DNA from: Actinomadura sp. KC06
Lineage (GTDB): Bacteria; Actinomycetota; Actinomycetes; Streptosporangiales; Streptosporangiaceae
Assembly: GCF_004348735.1 (NCBI RefSeq)
Contig: NZ_SMKT01000013.1
Coordinates: 19,574 to 83,573 of the forward strand
Length of the DNA stretch: 64,000 nucleotides
Direction: 5' to 3'
The notes beneath the pieces were generated by a model. That model saw only the letters and a program-made list of their open reading frames with translations, was not told the DNA's origin and searched no databases. The stretch's first letter is position 1. Each line of letters opens with the position of its first letter. Below are positions 26,503 to 33,273 of the stretch, piece after piece. A program made the position numbers and the translations under genes.

Positions 26503-28302
26503 TCAGTGCTTCCGGCCGGGCATGTTCTCGTACATCTCGGTGAGCTTCTGGCGGAAGCCGCGGGCCGCGATGCCGATCTTCTGCGGGTCCTTGACGCCCG
26601 CCTTGAAGGTCTTCTTGGCCTGGTCGGACATGATGTGCGGCGGGATCGGGGCGATCTGGTCGTCCACGACGAACTCCAGCACGACCGGACGGTCGCTGGC
26701 CAGGGCGTCCCGCCAGGCGTCGGTGACGCCCTCCGGGTCGTCGCAGTAGACGCCCTTGAGCCCGCACATCTCCGCGTACTCGGCGTACGGGAAGTCGGGG
26801 ATCGACTGCGAGCCCTCGTACTTGGGGTCGCCGCCCATCGCGCGCTGCTCCCAGGTGACCTGGTTGAGGTCCTGGTTGTTGAACACGCAGAAGATCAGCG
26901 GGGCGCCGGCCATGCGCCCGGCGTACCGCTTGACCGTGAGCATCTCGTTCATGCCGTTCATCTGGAACGCGCCGTCCCCGACGAAGCAGATCACCGGACG
27001 GTCCGGGTGGGCGAACCGGGCGGCGATCGCGTACGGGACGCCCGGGCCCATCGTGGCGAGCGTCCCGGACAGGGACGCCCGCATGCCCTCGCGGAGCTTG
27101 AGGTGCCGGGCCCACCAGTTCGTCGCCGACCCGGAGTCGGCGGTGAGGATCGCGCCGTCCGGGAGCAGCGGGGACAGCTCCTGCGCCACCGCCTGCGGGT
27201 TGATCTTGCCGTCGAAGCTCTGCCCGGCCCGCTTCTCCAGGACGGCGTTCCAGGCGCGGACGTTCTCCTCGATGCCGTCGCGCCAGGCCCGGTCCTCCTT
27301 GCGCCGCAGGAGCGGGATCAGCTCCCTCAGGGTCTCCCCGGCGTCGCCGACGACGTGGGCGTCCATCGGGTAGCGGACGCCGATCATGCTGCCGTCGATG
27401 TCGATCTCCACGCCGCGGCAGGAGCCCTCGTCCGGCAGCCACTCGGCGTACGGGAAGCTGGTGCCGATCATGAACAGGGTGTCGCAGTTCATGATCATCT
27501 CATCGCTGGCCTTGGAGCCGAGCAGGCCGATCGGGCCGGTCACGAACGGCAGCGTGTCGGGGACGACCTCCCGTCCGAGCAGCGCCTTGGCGATGCCCGC
27601 GCCGAGCAGCTCCGCCGCCTCGACCACCTCGGCCTGCGCGCCCGCCGCGCCCTGCCCGACGAGCATCGCGACCTTCTCGCCCTCGTTGAGGATGTCCGCG
27701 GCCTTCCGCAGCTCGTCGGGATCGGGCAGGACGCGCGGCCGGCTCCAGCCGACGCTGGAGAACACCGAGCCGTGCTCCTTCGGCGGCGACGGCATCTCGT
27801 CCGCCTCCTGGACGTCCTCCGGGATGACGATCGTCGCGACGCCGCGCGTGGTCAGCGCCGTCTTGAACGCCCGGTCGATGACATGCCTGACCTGCCCGGG
27901 ATGCATGACGATCTGGCAGTACTCGGACACGTCGGAGAACAGGTTCTCCAGCGCGATCTCCTGCTGGTAGCGGGTGCCCTGCGCGAGCCGCTTCTGCTGC
28001 CCGATGATCGCGACGACCGGCTGGTGGTCCAGCTTGGCGTCGTACAGGCCGTTCAGCAGGTGGATCGCGCCCGGCCCGGACGTCGCGACGCAGCAGCCGA
28101 CCTCGCCGGTGAACTTGGCGTGCCCGACGGCCATGAACGCGGCCATCTCCTCGTGCCGCGTCTGGATGAACTCCGGCCTGCCTTTGGCCCGGTCGAAGGC
28201 GCCGAGCATGCCGTTGATGCCGTCGCCGGGATATCCGAAGACCCGCTCCACGCCCCACTCGGTCAGCCGCCGGAGGACGTGGTCGGCCACTTGCTGCGCC
28301 AT
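26503..28302 (-). CDS. thiamine-diphosphate enzyme, pyruvate oxidase/acetolactate synthase-like
   Basis: A 599-residue three-domain ThDP enzyme. The PYR domain starts VADHVLRRLTEWGVERVFGYPGDGINGMLGA and has the catalytic Glu in RHEEMAAFMA (about residue 50). The central domain spans about 190-330. The PP domain carries the ThDP/Mg motif GDGAFQMNGMNEMLTVKRY...NNQDLNQVTWEQR. The C-terminus (DQAKKTFKAGVKDPQKI) and overall sequence point to the PoxB-like pyruvate:quinone oxidoreductase group instead of the branched-chain synthase. ATG 28302 has GAGGAG upstream; an Arg-rich frame continues beyond it. It is monocistronic, convergent with LOG. Confidence 0.85.
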   Translation of the reverse strand: MAQQVADHVLRRLTEWGVERVFGYPGDGINGMLGAFDRAKGRPEFIQTRHEEMAAFMAVGHAKFTGEVGCCVATSGPGAIHLLNGLYDAKLDHQPVVAIIGQQKRLAQGTRYQQEIALENLFSDVSEYCQIVMHPGQVRHVIDRAFKTALTTRGVATIVIPEDVQEADEMPSPPKEHGSVFSSVGWSRPRVLPDPDELRKAADILNEGEKVAMLVGQGAAGAQAEVVEAAELLGAGIAKALLGREVVPDTLPFVTGPIGLLGSKASDEMIMNCDTLFMIGTSFPYAEWLPDEGSCRGVEIDIDGSMIGVRYPMDAHVVGDAGETLRELIPLLRRKEDRAWRDGIEENVRAWNAVLEKRAGQSFDGKINPQAVAQELSPLLPDGAILTADSGSATNWWARHLKLREGMRASLSGTLATMGPGVPYAIAARFAHPDRPVICFVGDGAFQMNGMNEMLTVKRYAGRMAGAPLIFCVFNNQDLNQVTWEQRAMGGDPKYEGSQSIPDFPYAEYAEMCGLKGVYCDDPEGVTDAWRDALASDRPVVLEFVVDDQIAPIPPHIMSDQAKKTFKAGVKDPQKIGIAARGFRQKLTEMYENMPGRKH

Positions 28303-28453
28303 CGCTCTCTCCTCAGTCGTGATCCCGGTACCCGCCCCCACGCTGCGCCGGATCCGGCCCAGAGACCCACTGCCCGTGTCGCGGGGCCTGTAACGCGCGG
28401 CCCGGCGGGTCCCGGGCCGCGTGCCCGCGCGCCCCTCGGATACCGTCGGAGGC

Positions 28454-28873
28454 GTGCGCGCCCGTGAACTCGCCGCCGAGTACCCCACCGTGACGCCGTC
28501 CGACAGCGCGATGGACGCCGCCCGCCTCCTCGCAGCTCAGGGCCTTCCGGGCCTCGTCGTGGACGGCAGGGGCCGCGCCGTGGCGGTGATCCCCGGTTCG
28601 CGGCTGCTGCGGCGGATCGTCCCGGCGCACGTCCGCGACGACCCTGCCCTCGCCCGCGTCTACGACGAGCGCCACGCCGACCGGCTCTGCGCCGGGCTCG
28701 CCGACCGGACCGTCGCCGACCACAACGCCACCGTCATGGAGATCGCCAGCGTCATGGCGGGCTCCCGCGGCCCCGTCGTCGCGGTCACCGACGACGAGCG
28801 GCGCCCGGAGGAGGGCGCGGTCCTCGGCGTGGTCACGGCCGCGCGCCTCCTGGAGCGCCTCCTGCCCTCCTGA
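28454..28873 (+). CDS. CBS-domain protein
   Basis: A 139-residue protein built of a CBS pair: residues 1-55 (VRARELAAEYPTVTPSDSAMDAARLL, GLPGLVVDG) and 90-139 (RTVADHNATVMEIASVMAGSRGPVVAVTD, LGVVTAARLLERLL). CBS pairs bind adenosyl nucleotides and act as energy or ionic-strength sensors. GTG 28454 is where homology begins; GGAGG lies unusually close to it and a GTG at 28421 is possible. It is divergent from the ThDP enzyme and upstream of an inositol monophosphatase gene. The partner protein is unknown. Confidence 0.75.
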   Translation: MRARELAAEYPTVTPSDSAMDAARLLAAQGLPGLVVDGRGRAVAVIPGSRLLRRIVPAHVRDDPALARVYDERHADRLCAGLADRTVADHNATVMEIASVMAGSRGPVVAVTDDERRPEEGAVLGVVTAARLLERLLPS

Positions 28874-28895
28874 CCAGCGTCCTGCCCGACCCGCA

Positions 28896-28933
28896 AGCCG
28901 TCACCCGAGCCGTCACCCCGAGCCGTCATCCGA
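28896..28933 (+). repeat. three tandem 12-13 bp repeats in a leader
   Basis: Three near-identical units AGCCGTCACCCG, AGCCGTCACCCCG and AGCCGTCATCCGA run head to tail and end directly at the AGGAG ribosome binding site of the inositol monophosphatase gene. They could be a binding site array or slippage product. Confidence 0.6.
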
Positions 28934-28942
28934 AGGAGCCGA

Positions 28943-29779
28943 ATGAACGTCGACGTGCCCGCCTCGCGGGAGCTCGCCGCGATCGCCGAACTCGCCGCCC
29001 GCACGACCGGCGGTGAGCTGCGGACGGCGTTCCGCTCGCGTCCGGAGGTCGATGTCAAGAGCGACTTCCACGACCCGGTCACCGAGCACGACCGCGCGGC
29101 GGAGGAGACCATCCGGGAGGTGCTCGCCGAGCACACCCCCGGCAGCGTCGTCGTCGGGGAGGAGGGCGGCGCGCGCGGCGACTCCGCCGCCGAGATCCGC
29201 TGGTACGTGGACCCCATCGACGGGACGGCCAACTTCGCGGTCGGCCTGCCCTTCTGGTGCGTGTCGATCGCCGCCGTCGCGGGCGGCGAGCTGGTCGCGG
29301 GCGCCGTGTACGACCCGGTGCGCGACGACATGTTCACCGCGACCCTGGACGGCGCCACCTGCAACGGCGAGCCGCTCCGCAGCCGCGGCGCGACCCACGA
29401 CGCGACCGCCGTGGCCGCCACGTCCTACCCCAGCCCGCACGACCTCGCCGGCGGTGACCGGGACGAGACGCTGCGGCGCTTCGGGCTGATGGTGGACGCG
29501 TTCGCCACCGTCCGCAGGCCGGGCAGCGCCGCGCTCACCCTCGCGCACATCGCCGCGGGCTGGACGGACGTCGCCTACGACTCGTCCATCAACGCCTGGG
29601 ACATCGCCGCCGCGATGCTCCTGGTCAGGCAGGCCGGCGGGACGTACCTGCCGCTCGGCGGACGGCCCGGCGGCCACGACTGGGACGCCCCCGGATACCT
29701 GGCCTGCGTCGGCGGATTCGACCTCGCCGGCTCGGTCATGACCGAGATCACCGGGCTCGCCGGCGCCGGGACGCGGTAG
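28943..29779 (+). CDS. inositol monophosphatase family protein
   Basis: A 278-residue Mg-dependent phosphatase of the IMPase/FBPase superfamily. Metal ligands are in VVGEEGG (Glu), WYVDPIDGTANF (the DPIDGT motif) and the C-terminal INAWDIAAAMLLVRQAGG (Asp of WDxAA). Family members dephosphorylate inositol-1-phosphate, histidinol phosphate, PAP or fructose bisphosphate. In a mycothiol- and PI-producing actinomycete, inositol-phosphate or histidinol-phosphate activity is most likely. ATG 28943 has AGGAG at an ideal distance, directly after three tandem repeats. Confidence 0.88.
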   Translation: MNVDVPASRELAAIAELAARTTGGELRTAFRSRPEVDVKSDFHDPVTEHDRAAEETIREVLAEHTPGSVVVGEEGGARGDSAAEIRWYVDPIDGTANFAVGLPFWCVSIAAVAGGELVAGAVYDPVRDDMFTATLDGATCNGEPLRSRGATHDATAVAATSYPSPHDLAGGDRDETLRRFGLMVDAFATVRRPGSAALTLAHIAAGWTDVAYDSSINAWDIAAAMLLVRQAGGTYLPLGGRPGGHDWDAPGYLACVGGFDLAGSVMTEITGLAGAGTR

Positions 29780-29846
29780 CCGCAGCCCCCGCCCGAAGCC
29801 CGAAAACTGAAGATTGTCCTGGGGGTTTGCCATCCGGCCGGTGCTC

Positions 29847-29868
29847 GTTCACCACCGGTTAAGGGCCG
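29847..29868 (+). promoter_or_regulatory. possible PHO box upstream of phoX
   Basis: Two consecutive 11-bp direct units, GTTCACCACCG and GTTAAGGGCCG. The first has the full GTTCACC core recalled for Streptomyces PhoP sites; the second keeps only GTT-A. It ends 43 bp before the phoX start codon. Confidence 0.4.
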
Positions 29869-29911
29869 GCGACCAGGCTCCCGCGTGATCCCCTCACGTG
29901 AAGGAGTGCCC

Positions 29912-31327
29912 ATGTCCGTGACCCGTCGCGGAGTCGTCAAGGGCGGCGCGGCCGGTGCGCTGTCCATAGCCCTCGCCGGAAGCCTGGACGGAATCTTCCA
30001 GACCTCCGCGGGCGCCGACACCGGAGAGGCATACGGCTACGGCCCGCTCGTCCCCGATCCCAAGGGCGTCCTCGACCTGCCCAAGGGGTTCTCGTACAAG
30101 ACGCTGTCGGTGGAAGGCGAGCCCATCTCGGACGGCGTCGTCGTCCCCGGCCACCACGACGGGACGGCCACGTTCCCCGCGCGCGGGGGCCACGACCACT
30201 TCCCGCACTGGCCCGACCATCCCGGATTCCCGGACTGGCCGAACTTCAGCAGCCAGGAACGCGCCCGCGAGCGCGGCAACGGCCGCCGGGGCCAGACGAT
30301 CCTCGTCCGCAACCACGAGCAGAGCAACAACGGCACCCGCGCCGTCGCGCCGCCCGAGCTGACCTACGACCCGGCGGCCAACGGCGGCACCACCAACCTG
30401 CTGGTCGACCGCGACGGCGACCTGGTGTCGCAGTACGTCAGCCTCGCCGGGACGGCCGTGAACTGCGCGGGCGGCCGCACCCCCTGGGGGACGTGGCTGA
30501 CCTGCGAGGAGACCGAGGGCTTCAAGGGCGAGACCAAGAGCCACGGCTGGGTCTTCGAGGTCGACCCGTACGGCAGGCGCACCAAGCCGGTCCCGCTGAC
30601 CGGCCTCGGCCGGTTCGCGCACGAGGCCGTCGCCGTCGACCCGCACACCCTCACCGCCTACCTGACCGAGGACGCGTCCAAGCCGTTCGGGCTGTTCTAC
30701 CGGTTCCGTCCCAAGGCCCACCGCGGCGGCTACCACGCCTACCTGAAGGGCGGGGAGCTGGAGGCGCTGAACGTGCCGGGCGTCCCGGACCTGTCGCTCG
30801 TCACCGAGCCCGGAACGAAGCTGCGGGCCCAGTGGGTGGACGTGCCGGACCCGTCCGCGAAGCAGACGTCCGTGCGCAAGCAGTTCGAGTCGATCACGCG
30901 GAGCCAGAAGCTCGAAGGCGCCTGGTGGGGGCACGGCAAGGCGTACTTCGTGGCCAGCTTCTCCAGCAAGGAGGACGGCGCCGCGGGCGACCACGCCGGG
31001 CAGGTCTGGACGTACGACCCGCGCCGCAACGAGATCCAGCTCCAGCTGATCTTCAAGCCGGGCGGCCGCTTCGACGGGCCGGACAACATCACGGTCTCCC
31101 CGTACGGCGGCGGCGTGATCCTGGCCGAGGACGGCGACGGCGAGCAGTTCCTCGTCGGCACCACGCGGCAGAACAAGCCGTTCGCGTTCGCCCGCAACGC
31201 CCTCAACGGCAGCGAGTTCGCCGGCGTCACGTTCTCGCCGGACGGCCGGATCCTGTTCGCCAGCCGCCAGTCCGACCCGGGCGCGACGTTCGCGATCTCG
31301 GGCCCCTGGCACCGCCTGCGCGGCTAG
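29912..31327 (+). CDS. phoX: PhoX-family alkaline phosphatase, Tat-exported
   Basis: A 471-residue phosphatase of the PhoX (DUF839) family, which uses Ca and Fe to release phosphate from phosphomonoesters outside the cell. The N-terminus has the twin-arginine motif SVTRRGVVKGG and a hydrophobic stretch up to about residue 35, indicating folded export by Tat. Conserved pieces include RNHEQ (about 134-138), NCAGGRTPWGTWLTCEET and the GRFAHEAVAVDP segment. ATG 29912 has GGAG at good spacing. A possible PHO box lies upstream, suggesting phosphate control. A tatB gene is in the same window. Confidence 0.9.
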   Translation: MSVTRRGVVKGGAAGALSIALAGSLDGIFQTSAGADTGEAYGYGPLVPDPKGVLDLPKGFSYKTLSVEGEPISDGVVVPGHHDGTATFPARGGHDHFPHWPDHPGFPDWPNFSSQERARERGNGRRGQTILVRNHEQSNNGTRAVAPPELTYDPAANGGTTNLLVDRDGDLVSQYVSLAGTAVNCAGGRTPWGTWLTCEETEGFKGETKSHGWVFEVDPYGRRTKPVPLTGLGRFAHEAVAVDPHTLTAYLTEDASKPFGLFYRFRPKAHRGGYHAYLKGGELEALNVPGVPDLSLVTEPGTKLRAQWVDVPDPSAKQTSVRKQFESITRSQKLEGAWWGHGKAYFVASFSSKEDGAAGDHAGQVWTYDPRRNEIQLQLIFKPGGRFDGPDNITVSPYGGGVILAEDGDGEQFLVGTTRQNKPFAFARNALNGSEFAGVTFSPDGRILFASRQSDPGATFAISGPWHRLRG

Positions 31328-31346
31328 GGCCCGGCCGGGCCCGCGG

Positions 31347-31664
31347 TCAGGCGAGCCCGCGGCGGGCGGCGGAGGGGGGCCGGGTCCCCTGGATGGACGC
31401 CACCATGTCCAGGACCTGGCGGACGCCGTCCGCCTGCGACTCGGGGACGCGGAACAGCGCCGCGCCCAGCCACGCGTAGACGGACGCCGCGGCGAGCAGC
31501 CCGGGATCGGGCTCCCCGGCGTCCGTCTCCAGCGTGACGAGCACCATGTCCCCCGCGGCCGCGTGCCGCTCCACGCGGTCCGCCGGGGGAGCCGTGCCCG
31601 CGTCCACGGCCCCGTCCGGGACGGGCGCGTCCGATGCCAGGACCATCCGCTCTCGCACTTCCAT
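31347..31664 (-). CDS. hypothetical protein
   Basis: A 105-residue protein without a recognised domain. It starts MEVRERMVLASDAPVPDGAVDAG, has an acidic Ala-rich centre (VTLETDAGEPDPGLLAAASVYAWLGAALF) and no signal or TM helix. ATG 31664 is preferred; the frame upstream is antisense to the DivIVA-like gene. It is convergent with phoX and divergent from the DivIVA-like gene with 69 bp between starts. Its reality rests on fitting the gene gap and actinomycete codon bias. Confidence 0.55.
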   Translation of the reverse strand: MEVRERMVLASDAPVPDGAVDAGTAPPADRVERHAAAGDMVLVTLETDAGEPDPGLLAAASVYAWLGAALFRVPESQADGVRQVLDMVASIQGTRPPSAARRGLA

Positions 31665-31733
31665 GCCGCAAAGCGTGGCACGATCTGGGTTCGGGAAACG
31701 TCCTTCAGAGGGACGCGTGCAGATCGGAGCGTG

Positions 31734-32237
31734 ATGGTTGTCCTGGTTCTCGTCCTGGCCGGCGTGGCCGTGCTGGGCGCCGTCGTCGTCCTCGCCATGG
31801 GCCGGGGCGGCGAGCTGGCCGAGACCCATCCGGACTATCCGCGGCTGCCGCTCGGCGCCGCCGGCCGTCCGATCACCGGCCCGGACGTCGCCCACATGCG
31901 GTTCCCGCGCACGTTCTGGGGCTACCAGCCGCAGGTGATGGACGAGGCGCTGCGCCGCGTCTCGAACGCGCTGTCCGAACGCGACGCCCGCGTAGCCCTC
32001 CTCGAACAGCAGCTCCACGACCTGCGCCACGGCGCGGGCTCGATCGGCGCCCTGCACGGCCTGGAGGAACCGCCCCCGAACGGCGCCCTGGACGAAACGG
32101 CCCCGAACGGCGCCCTGGAGGAACCGGCTCCGAGCGGCACCCTGGAGGAACCGGTCTCGAACGGCGCCCCGCCCTCGCTCGCCAAGGACGACACCGACGA
32201 GGAGCGCGTGAGCGGCGCGAAGGAGGACCGGCCGTGA
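31734..32237 (+). CDS. DivIVA-domain membrane protein with C-terminal 9-residue repeats
   Basis: A 167-residue protein: an N-terminal TM helix (VVLVLVLAGVAVLGAVVVLAM), then a DivIVA-like segment FPRTFWGYQPQVMDEALRRV with a short coiled coil (about 65-100), and a low-complexity tail made of four 9-residue repeats of the type LEEPxPNGA. DivIVA-like segments recognise membrane curvature or other cell-pole proteins. The placement near tag and DUF3117 matches the membrane protein Rv1209 in M. tuberculosis (recalled). ATG 31734 has GGAG upstream. The end overlaps the SRPBCC gene by GTGA. Confidence 0.75.
   Translation: MVVLVLVLAGVAVLGAVVVLAMGRGGELAETHPDYPRLPLGAAGRPITGPDVAHMRFPRTFWGYQPQVMDEALRRVSNALSERDARVALLEQQLHDLRHGAGSIGALHGLEEPPPNGALDETAPNGALEEPAPSGTLEEPVSNGAPPSLAKDDTDEERVSGAKEDRP
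32061..32168 (+). repeat. four 27-bp in-frame repeats in the DivIVA-like gene
   Basis: Four tandem 27-bp units encode LEEPPPNGA, LDETAPNGA, LEEPAPSGT and LEEPVSNGA. The period equals nine codons, so copy-number change would keep the frame. They form the acidic, Pro-rich tail of the protein. Confidence 0.8.
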
Positions 32238-32662
32238 GCAGCGTCGCCGTCCACGCGGAGGCGGTCTCGGCCGCGCCCGCCGACCGGGTCTTCGACGTCC
32301 TGACCGACTGGCCGCGGCACGCGGAGTGGATGCCGTTCACCAGCGCGGAGGGCGGCCACAAGGTCGGCGACGACCTCCAGGCCCGGACGGGCATCGGCCC
32401 GGTCGGGTTCCTCGACACGATGGTGATCACCGACTGGCAGCAGGGCCGGCGGGTCGCCGTCCGGCACACCGGGCGCGTGGTGCGCGGCGAGGCGTGGTTC
32501 AAGGTCGTCCCTGAGGGGGCGGGCAGCCGCGTCGTGTGGGCCGAACGCGTCGACCTGCCGCTCGGCCCGCTCGGCCGCGCCGGATGGCTCGTCGCCGGGC
32601 CGGTCGTGAAGGCGTTCATGCGCCTGGGGCTCCGCCGGTTGGCCGCTTTGTCGGAGGCGTGA
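32234..32662 (+). CDS. SRPBCC (START-like) family protein
   Basis: A 142-residue single SRPBCC domain: first strand VAVHAEAVSAAPADRVFDVLTDWPRHAEWMPF, the classic cyclase/dehydrase-like opening, and a long C-terminal helix (VVKAFMRLGLRRLAAL). Such folds bind hydrophobic ligands in a deep cavity, and several are polyketide cyclases or lipid carriers. The GTG start overlaps the DivIVA-like gene (GTGA) and 14 bp separate it from tag, so the three form one unit. The ligand is unknown. Confidence 0.85.
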   Translation: MSSVAVHAEAVSAAPADRVFDVLTDWPRHAEWMPFTSAEGGHKVGDDLQARTGIGPVGFLDTMVITDWQQGRRVAVRHTGRVVRGEAWFKVVPEGAGSRVVWAERVDLPLGPLGRAGWLVAGPVVKAFMRLGLRRLAALSEA

Positions 32663-32676
32663 GGTAGAACGGGCGG

Positions 32677-33252
32677 GTGAGTACCGCGATTCTGGGCGAG
32701 GACGGCCTGGCCCGCTGCCCCTGGGGCCTGTCGGCGCCCGACTACGTCGCCTACCACGACGAGGAGTGGGGCCGTCCCGTCCGCGACGACCAGGGCCTTT
32801 ACGAGAAGCTGTGCCTGGAGGCGTTCCAGTCCGGGCTGTCGTGGCTGACGATCCTCCGCAAGCGCGAGGCGTTCCGGGCCGCCTTCCACGGGTTCGACCC
32901 CGAGAAGGTCGCCGCGTTCGGCCCCGGCGACGTCGAGCGCCTCATGGCGGACGCCTCGATCGTCCGCAACAGGGCGAAGATCGAGGCGTCGATCGCCAAC
33001 GCCCGCGCCGCGCTCGACATCCCCGGCGGCCTGGCCGAGACGGCCTGGCGCTACGCCGACCCCGACGCCCCGGCGTACGCCGACACGTCCGACATGCCCG
33101 CGTACACCGACGGCTCGAAGGCCCTGTCCAAGGAGCTGAAGAAGCATGGCTTCCGCTTCCTCGGCCCCACCACCGTCTACGCCCTCATGCAAGCCTGCGG
33201 CCTCGTAGACGACCACCTGAGCGGCTGCCACCGCCGAGGCGCCTACAAGTAG
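32677..33252 (+). CDS. tag: DNA-3-methyladenine glycosylase I
   Basis: A 191-residue Tag-family base-excision enzyme that removes 3-methyladenine from alkylated DNA. Family landmarks are CPWGLSAPDYVAYHDEEWGRP (Cys and His of the zinc site plus the substrate-contact Glu), LCLEAFQSGLSWLTILRKREAFRAAFHGFDP (helix-hairpin-helix glycosylase core) and the C-terminal VDDHLSGCHRR zinc-binding pair (His and Cys). Length is standard. Start is GTG 32677. The counterpart in M. tuberculosis (tagA, Rv1210) also lies near DUF3117, consistent with conserved order. Confidence 0.94.
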   Translation: MSTAILGEDGLARCPWGLSAPDYVAYHDEEWGRPVRDDQGLYEKLCLEAFQSGLSWLTILRKREAFRAAFHGFDPEKVAAFGPGDVERLMADASIVRNRAKIEASIANARAALDIPGGLAETAWRYADPDAPAYADTSDMPAYTDGSKALSKELKKHGFRFLGPTTVYALMQACGLVDDHLSGCHRRGAYK

Positions 33253-33273
33253 GGCCGACGAGCATGAGCCGGC

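Noticed and set aside
26506..28467. 653-codon open frame on the plus strand opposite the ThDP enzyme
   Set aside because: Composition (Arg, Asp, Val, His runs) is that of an antisense shadow; the minus strand encodes a complete ThDP enzyme.
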